DNA of 64,000 nt from Bacteroidales bacterium (lineage in GTDB: Bacteria > Bacteroidota > Bacteroidia > Bacteroidales > Lentimicrobiaceae). A program made the position numbers and the translations under genes. Numbering within the stretch: position 1 is the stretch's first letter; the number at the start of each line of letters is the position of its first letter. The stretch covers positions 124,001 to 188,000 of the forward strand of contig JADJEQ010000011.1 of NCBI GenBank assembly GCA_016709025.1. Direction: 5' to 3'. Below the pieces are notes generated by a model that was not told the DNA's origin, ran no database searches, and was given only the letters and a program-made list of their open reading frames with translations. Below, one piece after another: positions 22,710 through 31,824 of this stretch.

Positions 22710-22884
22710 TGTAAAAAGACAATGGCTTATAACTGAATTTCTTGTTTCCCGGAAAATCTGCAGGTTAATTCCGGGTTAACAGGAAAATCTAATCCAGGGA
22801 TTGAATTTTTACTTTCTTTAACTTAATGTGTGTCAATAGCTTTTACTCATAAAAACTGAATACTTTTACACCACTGACTTAACA

Positions 22885-25404
22885 ATGCAATCGATGAAAA
22901 TAAAGAATAGACTCGCCTTATTACTGATTCTTCTGGGTACACAGGTTCAGGCCATTGTTCCTGAAAGGGTTAACTGGTGGAAGTTTGATAATTCAGCAAA
23001 TCTCCTCCAACCTGAAGACGGATATAGCGGGGTGCTCTCGCTCACAGGCACGCATCAGGCCGCGGCCGGGCCAGCAGCAGGAAACGGCTCTGTTCTGATA
23101 GGGCCGGGAAGTTATTACCGTTTGCAACATACCATCGCCCCCAATGGCGGAGGCAACAAAGTAAACGAGTATTCAATCCAGGTAGATTTCAAAGTACCAT
23201 CCACCGGCGTCTGGCACAGCTTTTTTCAAACCGATCCCGGCAATACCAATGATGGGGATCTTTTCATCAACACATCAGGTAATATAGGCGTTGCAGCAGT
23301 TGGCTACAGCAGTTTTACTATTATTCCCAACGAATGGTACCGCCTGGTCATTTCGGTAAAAAATGGCCATCATTTCAACTACTACCTCGACGGAAACCTC
23401 ATTCACGAAGGGGTTGTGCAAAACATTGACGAAAGGTTTTCACTGGAGAATATCCTGCTCATTTTTGCGGATGAAGACGCAGAAGACGGACTGATTTATT
23501 GCTCTGAACTTGGCATCTGGGATAAGGCTTTATCTTCTACACAGGTCCTGGAAACCGGGGGCGTCGGGCATACATCAGGACCCTACATCATGACCCGCAT
23601 TCCTTATCTGCAGGCGCCTGAGCCGAACAGCATGACTGTTTGCTGGCACGATACTGCCCGTACTGTAACCAGGGTTGATTATGGTGTTGATCCAACGCTG
23701 GGTAGTTCCCAATCAGGGAGCAGCGAAATTATCAGTACTCCTTACTGCTGGCATACTGTTAAACTGGAAGGGTTACAGCCCGCTACCCGGTATTTTTATA
23801 AGGTCATCAGCGGCGATACCTCCTCCCCTGTTTATTCATTCAAAACCATGCCCGGGGCTGGCTTTACCGGCAAGTTGCGATTTCTGCTCCTGAGCGATAC
23901 CCATGCTTCCGACACAACCATGGCCGGAATCATTCTGAGAGCTGCACGGTCCAAAATTTCGGAATTATACGGGCCCGATATCGAAAATCATCTGAATGGA
24001 ATTTTACACTCCGGTGATATCGTCGTCAGCGGTTCCACACCTGGACATTATACAACCCAGTTTTTTAAACCCATCTCGGCGCTATCAGCAAACGTACCAA
24101 CCATGGTCGTGGCCGGAAACCACGAAGGGGAGAATGCTATTTTCTATAACTACCTGAAAATAGATGATTTATCGGCTTTCCCAAACCTTCCGGGTCTGAA
24201 TGAAAAAATCTGGAGCCTGAGATCGGGGAATTCAGTATTTATAGGATTAAACACCAATATCAGCGACCAGTATGGAACAACCCAGGCTAACTGGCTCGAC
24301 CAGAAACTCAACGATCTGGAAGGTGACCCGGAAATTGATTTTGTCTTCCTGTTTTTTCATCATCCGCCATTTTCCGAACTTTGGAAATACGTGAATACAT
24401 TTGATGCAGGTTCCGGATATGTGAAAAACTCCATTCTGCCATTACTCCGGAACTATACAAAGACACAGATGATTCATTATGGACATACCCATGGTTATGA
24501 GCGGGGTACAGTGCAATCGGATCAGGCAGGCGGCGATTTCAGGGTAATTTGCGGTGGTGGCAGTGGTGGTCCGCTCGACCCCTGGGCCGAAGGTGAGAAT
24601 CAGGATTTGAACGATGTACACATAACCATCAGCAACTATATCTTCCAAATCCTGGAAATTGATGTTGCCGGTCACTCCTGCCTGAACAGGGTTTTCAGTC
24701 TCGGAACTCCCGCCAACCCACATGAAGCAGGTGTACTGGATACCTGGTACAAAAAAGCAAACCAGCCCGCTCCACAAGCGCCTGTTATTGAAAATGTTCT
24801 TTATGGTGACCAGTTTATTCAGTTTAACACCTCAGATTTCAGCGGTATTGATTCCATCATGACAGCTGAGCTTCAGATCACCGACAGTGCCAATGCTAAC
24901 CTGATCGCCGTGGACACCCTGGTTCAATGGAAAAATATTTATGGGATTAATGCCCAGTCAGAACCTGTTGACCTTAACGTTGGCATAGATCTAAGCAGTA
25001 TCAGTATCCCGCTGACTTTGCTTCAGTCGGATAAAGCCTACACGGCCCGTCTGCGTCACAGGGACCACAACCTGAAGTGGAGCCCCTGGTCTCCTGCTTT
25101 TGCTATAAAAATGCTGGGAATAGATGATACAGGACAACTGAACGATTATTTCCTGAAACAGAATTACCCCAATCCTTTCAGGAGCAATACCACCATTATT
25201 TATAATGTTCCGGAGATGTGTGAAGTGGTACTTCAGATATACGACAGCAACCTTCGTCTGATCGATGAAATAAAAGAAGGGGTTAAGTTTAAGGGAACCT
25301 ACCAGGTAAACTACAATTCGGAAAAACTCAGCAACGAAACCTACTACTACAAACTGATCACCGGTAATTTCTCGGAATCCAGGAAAATGGTCAGAATCAA
25401 ATAA
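22885..25404 (+). CDS. LamG plus calcineurin-like metallophosphoesterase with T9SS sorting domain
   Basis: 839 residues. After the signal peptide comes a LamG domain (about 25-230) homologous to that of the preceding gene, then a purple-acid-phosphatase-type N-terminal FN3 domain (APEPNSMTVCWHDTARTV, GLQPATRYFYKVISGD). The metallophosphoesterase core has all expected metal ligands: SDTH (near 338), GDIV (near 376), GNHE (near 410), FHHPP and GHTHGYE (near 532). A further beta domain and a T9SS C-terminal domain (LKQNYPNPFRSNTTIIYNV, NETYYYKLITGNFSES) end the protein. It should be a secreted phosphomonoesterase or phosphodiesterase using two metal ions. With SusCD and the LamG lectin it suggests uptake of a phosphorylated polymer; that link is inference. 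Confidence 0.9.
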   Translation: MQSMKIKNRLALLLILLGTQVQAIVPERVNWWKFDNSANLLQPEDGYSGVLSLTGTHQAAAGPAAGNGSVLIGPGSYYRLQHTIAPNGGGNKVNEYSIQVDFKVPSTGVWHSFFQTDPGNTNDGDLFINTSGNIGVAAVGYSSFTIIPNEWYRLVISVKNGHHFNYYLDGNLIHEGVVQNIDERFSLENILLIFADEDAEDGLIYCSELGIWDKALSSTQVLETGGVGHTSGPYIMTRIPYLQAPEPNSMTVCWHDTARTVTRVDYGVDPTLGSSQSGSSEIISTPYCWHTVKLEGLQPATRYFYKVISGDTSSPVYSFKTMPGAGFTGKLRFLLLSDTHASDTTMAGIILRAARSKISELYGPDIENHLNGILHSGDIVVSGSTPGHYTTQFFKPISALSANVPTMVVAGNHEGENAIFYNYLKIDDLSAFPNLPGLNEKIWSLRSGNSVFIGLNTNISDQYGTTQANWLDQKLNDLEGDPEIDFVFLFFHHPPFSELWKYVNTFDAGSGYVKNSILPLLRNYTKTQMIHYGHTHGYERGTVQSDQAGGDFRVICGGGSGGPLDPWAEGENQDLNDVHITISNYIFQILEIDVAGHSCLNRVFSLGTPANPHEAGVLDTWYKKANQPAPQAPVIENVLYGDQFIQFNTSDFSGIDSIMTAELQITDSANANLIAVDTLVQWKNIYGINAQSEPVDLNVGIDLSSISIPLTLLQSDKAYTARLRHRDHNLKWSPWSPAFAIKMLGIDDTGQLNDYFLKQNYPNPFRSNTTIIYNVPEMCEVVLQIYDSNLRLIDEIKEGVKFKGTYQVNYNSEKLSNETYYYKLITGNFSESRKMVRIK

Positions 25405-25451
25405 TTCAAATTGATGGTTACATTTAATCAAAACCAGTTAATGAACTGATT

Positions 25452-26360
25452 ATGAAATATTTATTAATGATCATCGGCATCCTTGCTTTAGCAGGCTGCA
25501 CGCAGGTTGAAAATCAGGATCAATCAGTAAATTCCCTTTTCTGGGGGCACAGGTTCTCGCTGGCCAACGACATTCAATACGGTGACAGCACTGATCAAAA
25601 GCTCGATATTTACAGCCAGGGGCAGTGGATTGGCGAACCTGAATACTGGAAATCAGATTCCCGGGCACATCCCACGCTGATATACATTCATGGCGGTGGC
25701 TGGCTGGGAGGCTCAAAGGATCAGATCACCCCATTTATCATACCCTACCTGGAAAAGGGATGGAATGTGGTTACACTTGCATACAGAACAGGAGAAGGTA
25801 CGGCTCCTCAGGCCGTAAACGACTGCATGCAGGCAATTCAATGGACCGGCAGACATGCCGGTGAATACAACATTGACCCTCACAAACTCGTAATTTCAGG
25901 GGAGTCGGCCGGAGGTCACCTGGCGCTGATCACAGGTATGCTCAACAGCATTCCTGGTAGCAATAAATTTTATGCAGGTGACAGTGTTAAAATTATTGCT
26001 ATTGTTAACTGGTTTGGTATTTCAGATATTTCAGGCGTTGATGCCTTTTACAGGGGAATTAACCAGGAACGGAATTATGCTTCTGTCTGGGTAGGCAACC
26101 ATCAACGGATGGACTCCATATCGCAATTCTTTTCACCGGTTCACAGAATAGGAGCAGCAACCCCACCAATCATTACAATTCATGGGCTGCTCGATTCGGT
26201 AGTACCTTACAAACAAGCTGTTACACTGCATAAACTGCTGCAGGAAAAAGGAATCAGGAACGAACTGGTCAGTATCCCCCAAGGCAAACACCTCGGCTTC
26301 ACCGAAAAGGATTTTCAGCATATTTATACCCGGATTTTCGATTTTCTTGGCAAATTATAG
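25452..26360 (+). CDS. Lipoprotein alpha/beta hydrolase (carboxylesterase family)
   Basis: 302 residues. A lipoprotein signal (MKYLLMIIGILALAGC) anchors it in a membrane. The hydrolase fold shows the oxyanion motif HGGGW (near 79), nucleophile elbow GESAGGH (Ser near 151), an acid in HGLLDSVVP and a histidine in QGKHLGF, as in the BD-FAE/acetyl-esterase (COG0657) group. Such enzymes remove acetyl, feruloyl or similar esters from glycans, or act on small esters. It follows the phosphoesterase gene by 47 bases and is likely the last gene of the locus. No terminator was recognised after it. Confidence 0.87.
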   Translation: MKYLLMIIGILALAGCTQVENQDQSVNSLFWGHRFSLANDIQYGDSTDQKLDIYSQGQWIGEPEYWKSDSRAHPTLIYIHGGGWLGGSKDQITPFIIPYLEKGWNVVTLAYRTGEGTAPQAVNDCMQAIQWTGRHAGEYNIDPHKLVISGESAGGHLALITGMLNSIPGSNKFYAGDSVKIIAIVNWFGISDISGVDAFYRGINQERNYASVWVGNHQRMDSISQFFSPVHRIGAATPPIITIHGLLDSVVPYKQAVTLHKLLQEKGIRNELVSIPQGKHLGFTEKDFQHIYTRIFDFLGKL

Positions 26361-27075
26361 CCTGATTATTCGCCAATACAGGAATCTTCAAATTAAGCTC
26401 CTTTAGCATAAACTGATTGGCGGTAATTACCGGACATGCTTTGTTCAGACTGGCTTTTGTATATCAAATTAAACGTATGTCAAAAGAATAAAAGTAGCCT
26501 CAGATCAATCCGTAAGTTCCACTATACCACAAAATCTTTTACCATTGATTAATCAGGTTGTTGGGAAAAGTCATATTTTTCAGTAATATTGTCAGGTGAA
26601 TTGGTTAAAATACTGTATAAGTTCTTAAAAATTACTTTCCACATTCTCCCTGTACCGATAATAACAGGTATCATAGTGGGTGCTTATTTTGCTGAATTTT
26701 GGATTTTTCAATTAAAAATAACCATAATTGAATGGCCTCACCCTGATCCCGATAGCTATCGGGACAGGAGGAGACAGAGGGGGTAAAAAATCATTGTAAA
26801 ATTTAAACAGACTCTCAATAGATGCAATATTATTTTTTCAGTTTAATTCCTGCTGAATTAATCCTCCACTGTTTTTCCATTTTTTTCGTTCAGAAGTCAT
26901 CTTCCGGTAATCTCATTTCCGGAATTGCCTTCATTAAGGAATCTGATAAATCAGACATAGGTAAGCCCGGTACTTTCTGTCTTAAATCAAATTGAAGGGA
27001 ATGTTTTAAAGGATTGTATTGTAACTAACTGATATTTAAAATGATGTATTAATAATCCTATTTAATTCAACAACG
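26361..27075. other. AT-rich intergenic region with one palindromic repeat
   Basis: 715 bases with no convincing gene. A short frame at 26589-26786 starts at TTG, encodes a hydrophobic peptide with no family and runs into the palindrome at 26747-26764, so it is not called. Apart from that palindrome nothing was recognised. Confidence 0.5.
26747..26764. repeat. 18-base perfect palindrome
   Basis: TCCCGATAGCTATCGGGA is a perfect palindrome, flanked by CCTGA on the left and CAGG on the right that extend the pairing with a bulge. A short element of this kind is usually a dispersed repeat; no second copy is visible in the window. Confidence 0.6.
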
Positions 27076-27725
27076 ATGAAGTACAATTTATCCGACGAGG
27101 ATCGGGCCGTTCTGGACATACGAATTGCCGAAGTTGAAAAACTTACCGGAGCACAAATCGTTCTGGCCACAACAAAAAGGAGCGACAGCTATCCGGAAAT
27201 TCCATGGAAAGCTTTCTCTGTTGGCGCTTCTGTAAGTGGCCTGATTGTTTTTATAATTGCCTTACTCCTGCCACTCTGGATTACCAATACAGCCATTCTC
27301 CTTTCCATAACCATTGTTCTGGTAAGCGGGATTGTACTGGCAATGATGATGGTATTGTGCCAGGGTTTTGCGCGATACTTCCTGTCATCTCATCGAAAAG
27401 AAACGGAAACGCTCCAATACGCTCAGTCACTCTTTCTTTCCAGGAGCTTTTCGCAACAGCCGGAAGAAGAGGCATTTTGATCATGATCAGTCTGTTTGAA
27501 AGGCAGGTGGTGATATGGCCGGATAAGGCATTACAGGACATTCTAAACCCGGAAATCGTAAAAAATATGATTTCAGAAATGACAAAACTTCTGAAGAAGA
27601 ATGATGTGAGAAACGCATTTGAAGCCGGCCTGAGTGGGATTCAGACTTCTCTTATCCTGCCGGAATCAGTGAATTTGAACAAAAATGAGTTATCAAACGA
27701 AATCATCTCGGAGGACAGCTTATGA
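27076..27725 (+). CDS. TPM-domain membrane protein, apparent frameshift
   Basis: The frame from ATG 27076 stops at 27480, but the homologous sequence continues in the other frame to TGA 27725 (ELFATAGRRGILIMISLFER, VVIWPDKAL). One additional T in the run at 27433-27439 would give a single product of about 217 residues. It has a cytoplasmic N-terminus (MKYNLSDEDRAVLDIRIAEV), two membrane helices at about 48-95 and a C-terminal TPM domain, the fold shared with YgcG-type proteins. Its stop overlaps the start of the next TPM gene by ATGA, implying translational coupling. Such pairs usually follow a lemA gene, but none is visible here. Molecular function is unknown. Confidence 0.8.
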
Positions 27726-28690
27726 ACAGAATACTAAAACCAGTCCTTGTTGTCGCTTTCATTACCATCTTAACCATTGCCCATGCGGCAGAAATCCCTT
27801 TTCTGACGGGTAGAGTAAATGATAATGCCGGGATTCTTTCAGAAAATACTGTCAGATCACTCAGTGAAAAGCTGAAGCAACATGAAGACAGCACCACCAA
27901 CCAGGTTGTAGTCCTTACTGTTCAAACGCTGAATGGTGAAAACATTGAAGATTTTTCCAACGCCGTCTTTAACTCATGGAAACTTGGAAAAGCAGATAAG
28001 AACAATGGTATATTAATGGTCATTGTTCCGGATGAAAGAAAAATGAGGATAGAGGTCGGCTATGGTCTTGAGCCTGTTCTTACCGATCTTATGGCAAGCC
28101 GGATTATCCGGAATATTATGTCACCCAGATTTAAAGAAAACGATTACGACAGCGGTGTGATGGCGGGTGCCGATGCAGTTATCTCCGTTCTGAACGGTGG
28201 TGAACTGAGCGAAATTGGCGATACGGAAGAAACGTCTGAATCTTCCACAGATTCCGGCTTTTCGGGTTTTGATGACAATGACATGCCACTGATTACACGT
28301 ATCCTGATCGGTGCGTTTATTTTTGGGATATTGGGCCTGTTTACCTTTATGGGCGTTATAAGCCCCGGTGTCGGATGGTTCATGTATCTGTTCCTGATCC
28401 CGTTCTGGGCCATGTTCCCAATGATTGTGGTGGGTACGCAGGGAGCGTTGATTCTTCTGATCATTTACATGGTAGGGTACCCGGTTGCCAAACTGACTCT
28501 TGTAAAAACCAGCTGGTATCAGAAAGCTCAACATGATTTGAAGACCAAAGGGAAGGCATCCATCGGCGGATTTACTTTATCGTCCGGAGATTCGGGAGGA
28601 TCATGGAGTTCAGGCAGCAGCAGTTCGGGAAGTAGTTTCTCAGGTGGCGGAGGATCATCCGGCGGTGGTGGCTCCTCCGGAAGCTGGTAA
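27722..28690 (+). CDS. YgcG-like TPM-domain protein with Gly/Ser-rich tail
   Basis: 322 residues. A signal peptide (MNRILKPVLVVAFITILTI, cleavage near HAA) is followed by a TPM domain (about 28-160: GRVNDNAGILSENTVRSLSE, QVVVLTVQTLNGE, WKLGKADKNNGILMVIV, RIEVGYGLEPVLTD). Two or three membrane helices follow at about 195-260, and the C-terminus is a Gly/Ser-rich tail (SGGGGSSGGGGSSGSW) typical of this family. TPM domains have been linked to photosystem repair in plants and have been proposed to have phosphatase activity; the bacterial function is unsettled. It overlaps the preceding TPM gene by four bases. Confidence 0.88.
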   Translation: MNRILKPVLVVAFITILTIAHAAEIPFLTGRVNDNAGILSENTVRSLSEKLKQHEDSTTNQVVVLTVQTLNGENIEDFSNAVFNSWKLGKADKNNGILMVIVPDERKMRIEVGYGLEPVLTDLMASRIIRNIMSPRFKENDYDSGVMAGADAVISVLNGGELSEIGDTEETSESSTDSGFSGFDDNDMPLITRILIGAFIFGILGLFTFMGVISPGVGWFMYLFLIPFWAMFPMIVVGTQGALILLIIYMVGYPVAKLTLVKTSWYQKAQHDLKTKGKASIGGFTLSSGDSGGSWSSGSSSSGSSFSGGGGSSGGGGSSGSW

Positions 28691-28742
28691 AATAACTAAC
28701 TTTTATGAATATTTGAACCCGTAGAACAATATATGGAAAGAG

Positions 28743-29708
28743 ATGACATCCAAAGAATCACTTTACAATAATGGTCTAATCCATTGGTTGTTGGAAGGGG
28801 ATGTATCCATACAGTATCAGGTAAACAAGAATTTACTTGACAAGGATAAACCGGAACTGAGAAATGCCATTGAAATAAGTGGATGGGGAAAAGCTTTGCT
28901 TGAAAAACGCAATCCTGATGGTCATTGGGGAAGCGGATTCTATAATCCGAAATGGATTTCAACCCATTACACCCTGCTCGAACTTAAATACCTGGGTATC
29001 GATCCCGGAAACCAGTTGATAGGGGAAACCATAGCCTTGATTCTGTTAAATGAAAAGGGCGATGACGGTGGCATCAATCCGGCCGGAACCATTAAAGTAA
29101 GTGATGTATGTGTCAATGGCATGGCATTGAATTATTGCTGCTATTTCGGTGCAGACGAAAACGCATTGAAATCAATTGTTGATTTTCTGTTGTCATGGCA
29201 AATGAAAGATGGCGGCTTTAATTGCCATTCTAACAGGAAAGGTGCCATCCACGGATCCCTGCATTCGAGCCTCTCGGTTGCCGAAGGATTTTGTGAATAC
29301 CGGAAAAATGGCTATCGGTACAGGCTGGATGAAGTGATTGCAGCCGAAGCCGCTGCCCGTGAGTTTATGCTGATGCACAGACTCTTTAAATCCGACAGGA
29401 CAGGGAATATAATCCATAGCGCTTTCACAACATTCTCCTACCCTTGCAGATGGAAGTACGATATTCTCAAGGCGTTGGATTACTTTCGCCATGCGGATGC
29501 GGCCAGTGATTCAAGGATGGATGACGCCCTCGGGGTTCTCAAATCCCGGCAAAGAAAGGATAAGACCTGGCCTTTACAAACAAAACATCCCGGAAAGGTG
29601 CATTTTGATATGGAAACTGCCGGCAAACCCAGTCGCTGGAATACCCTCAGGGCGCTGAGGGTTTTAAAGGCCTATGATATTACCGGCTTTAATACACTTT
29701 TGCTTTAA
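28743..29708 (+). CDS. Alpha/alpha-toroid protein, prenyltransferase/squalene-cyclase-like repeat
   Basis: 321 residues without signal peptide or membrane helix. It contains several helical-hairpin repeats with the glycine-rich turns of the terpenoid-cyclase/prenyltransferase fold: NPDGHWGSGFYNPKW, LLNEKGDDGGINPAG, WQMKDGGFNCHSNRKGA and SRQRKDKTWPLQ. The catalytic DxDD of squalene cyclases is absent, and the protein is half the usual cyclase length, so it is probably a binding or hydrolase-like member annotated only by fold. It begins 52 bases after the TPM gene and may share its transcript. Confidence 0.7.
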   Translation: MTSKESLYNNGLIHWLLEGDVSIQYQVNKNLLDKDKPELRNAIEISGWGKALLEKRNPDGHWGSGFYNPKWISTHYTLLELKYLGIDPGNQLIGETIALILLNEKGDDGGINPAGTIKVSDVCVNGMALNYCCYFGADENALKSIVDFLLSWQMKDGGFNCHSNRKGAIHGSLHSSLSVAEGFCEYRKNGYRYRLDEVIAAEAAAREFMLMHRLFKSDRTGNIIHSAFTTFSYPCRWKYDILKALDYFRHADAASDSRMDDALGVLKSRQRKDKTWPLQTKHPGKVHFDMETAGKPSRWNTLRALRVLKAYDITGFNTLLL

Positions 29709-29847
29709 ATATCATTCTTACCAATGTTTACAGCTTAAACAATGCTTTTCTTATCTTTGAAGAAATTGCCCGACTCAAAGAAAATCCATCCGGTCAGAAC
29801 TTCATTTACACACATACGAACCAGGAAATTATATTTAGAAGAAACAT

Positions 29848-31317
29848 ATGGAAATTACACTGCTTATTCTTGTAATCCTGCTATTGGTGTTGAACATTAT
29901 CCTGGGTTTTGTATTCAGGAACAAACAGCAAACAAATCTGGAACTTAAAACAGGAATCGACAGCCTCACCGGCAATCTTGGCCGGATCGAAGCCAATCTA
30001 AAAGAGGACTTCCGGCTTAACCGTGAAGAAAATGCCACCATCAACAGGGATAACCGCGCCGAACTTGGCAATTCACTGAAGGAATTCACACTTGAATTAC
30101 GTGGGAAATTTGACGAGCTGAAAGCCGAACAAAAGGAACTGGGGGCAAAAACCCTGGAAAGCCTTGAGAAAATAACCGCCAAAGTTGAAGAAAAGCTTGA
30201 TGTTCTTGCAAAACAGGCTGCAGAAGGCAATAAGGAAATGCGCGAAGCTACTGAAAAGGTTTTCAAACAATTTGCCGAATCCTTCGATAAAAATGTTGCT
30301 TCATTCAACGATTTGCAACGTGAGAAATTCGGTCAACTCGACGAAAAACAGCAAAAGCTGATTGAAAGTACCGAGAAGAAACTTGAGGAAATGCGCGCAA
30401 CTGTTGATGAAAAACTACAGAAAACACTGAATGAACGTTTAGGCCAGTCTTTTGAGCTAGTGGGCAAACAACTGGAGAGTGTTCAGAAAGGTCTCGGCGA
30501 AATGCAAACCCTGGCGCAGGATGTAGGTGGCTTGAAAAGGGTCCTCAGCAATGTGAAGATGAGGGGTGGTTTCGGGGAGGTGCAACTCTCGATGTTGCTT
30601 GAGCAGGTGCTGGCGCCCGAGCAGTACGAAGCCAATGTGCGGACCAAAAAGAGCAGTAGCGATGTGGTTGAATTCGCCATCAAGCTGCCAGGAAAAGACG
30701 ATATAAACGGAAGTGTCTGGCTTCCGGTTGATGCTAAATTTCCGCGTGATGCATACGAGCAGTTGCAAAATGCCTATGATTCAGCCGATTTGCCATTCAT
30801 AGACGCTGCCCAGAAAACACTCGAAACAACCATTAAAAAAATGGCTAAAGACATCAGCGAAAAATACATCGACCCTCCGTTCACCACCGATTTTGCCATT
30901 ATGTTCCTGCCCTTTGAAGGAATTTATGCAGAGGTGGTCCGCAAAGCCAGCCTGCTCGAAGAACTGCAGCGAACCTATAAGGTGATTGTTACCGGCCCTA
31001 CCACCCTGGCCGCCATTCTCAACAGTCTGCAAATGGGCTTCCGCACCCTGGCTATACAGAAGCGCAGTGGCGAAGTATGGAAAATACTGGGCGCAGTTAA
31101 AAAGGAATTTGAAAACTTTGGCGGCATGCTTGAGAAAGCGCAGAAAAACATTCAGACTGCCAGCAACCAGATTGACGAAGTTATGGGAAAACGGACTAGA
31201 GCTATACAAAGAAAACTGAAAGGGGTCGAAGTACTGGGCGATTCCGAAGCTCAGTTGTTGCTGCCCGATAGCCTTGATTCCGATATAGGTGATGAAGAGC
31301 CGGAAACTGAATCCTGA
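29848..31317 (+). CDS. rmuC: DNA recombination protein RmuC
   Basis: 489 residues. One N-terminal membrane helix (ITLLILVILLLVLNIILGF) is followed by a long coiled coil (about 35-200, rich in E, K and L) and the RmuC domain (about 220-430) with GGFGEVQLSMLLEQVLAPEQ, SVWLPVDAKFPRDAYEQL, YIDPPFTTDFAIMFLPFEGI and TGPTTLAAILNSLQMGFRTL. RmuC is a predicted PD-(D/E)xK-fold nuclease-like protein that limits inversion at short inverted repeats. Length and motif order match the family. It is convergent with the next gene. Confidence 0.95.
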   Translation: MEITLLILVILLLVLNIILGFVFRNKQQTNLELKTGIDSLTGNLGRIEANLKEDFRLNREENATINRDNRAELGNSLKEFTLELRGKFDELKAEQKELGAKTLESLEKITAKVEEKLDVLAKQAAEGNKEMREATEKVFKQFAESFDKNVASFNDLQREKFGQLDEKQQKLIESTEKKLEEMRATVDEKLQKTLNERLGQSFELVGKQLESVQKGLGEMQTLAQDVGGLKRVLSNVKMRGGFGEVQLSMLLEQVLAPEQYEANVRTKKSSSDVVEFAIKLPGKDDINGSVWLPVDAKFPRDAYEQLQNAYDSADLPFIDAAQKTLETTIKKMAKDISEKYIDPPFTTDFAIMFLPFEGIYAEVVRKASLLEELQRTYKVIVTGPTTLAAILNSLQMGFRTLAIQKRSGEVWKILGAVKKEFENFGGMLEKAQKNIQTASNQIDEVMGKRTRAIQRKLKGVEVLGDSEAQLLLPDSLDSDIGDEEPETES

Positions 31318-31352
31318 TTGATGTCGTGTATATTGAACAAGTACCCTTCAAC

Positions 31353-31805
31353 TCACACAGATTTCACTTTTATCACAATCTTTTTAACCATTTCAACGCT
31401 CCCTGATTCCATACAAGGCATATGTATATCGGATGGAAAGAATACTGAAAAGCATCCTTCTGAGAGTTCGAAAACTGATGGATTGCATTTATAAAAAGTT
31501 ATATCCGCTTCTTTGTCATAAGGAACCGACTCCTCCTGAATGTTCAGGGGTTCCCAGCCCATCAGCTCTTTACCCCGCACCATCAGCTGAATATCCGTAA
31601 ACGCCCTGTGCGACTCCGGCCTGCATTCCGCTGCCGGCTTTGTCAGGTATTCACTCACCATCGCGTACACTTCATCCCCGGAAATAGAATACCGGCCGGG
31701 TGAAATCGCAACCGGATCGATTCCATTCAGCCATGCAAATGCCTCTTTGAAATCAGGATGGAGTTTTTCGTACAAAACGAAATTTGTCAGGTGATCCAGA
31801 ATCAT
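31353..31805 (-). CDS. YhcH/YjgK/YiaL family protein
   Basis: 150 residues, the usual length for this cupin-like family (DUF386; relatives include EbgC and NanQ). Recognisable segments are FAWLNGIDP, GRYSISGDEVYAMVSEY, ESHRAFTDIQLMVRGKE, YDKEADITFY and FSVFFPSDIHMPCM. The conserved His and Glu residues of the family metal site appear in ESHR and in PSDIHMP. Members act on or bind sugars, with NanQ an anomerase of sialic acid; the substrate here cannot be deduced. It follows mntH by 19 bases on the same strand and is probably cotranscribed, an unusual partnership. Confidence 0.88.
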   Translation of the reverse strand: MILDHLTNFVLYEKLHPDFKEAFAWLNGIDPVAISPGRYSISGDEVYAMVSEYLTKPAAECRPESHRAFTDIQLMVRGKELMGWEPLNIQEESVPYDKEADITFYKCNPSVFELSEGCFSVFFPSDIHMPCMESGSVEMVKKIVIKVKSV

Positions 31806-31824
31806 GAGAAATTGGATTTTAAAA

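Noticed and set aside
26589..26786. Hydrophobic 65-codon frame, possible small membrane protein
   Set aside because: It starts at TTG, ends inside a palindromic repeat and resembles nothing known; small membrane proteins cannot be excluded but are not supported.
27204..27725. Separate 173-codon gene
   Set aside because: Its second half is the shifted continuation of the TPM gene at 27076 and its first half is a shadow of that gene.
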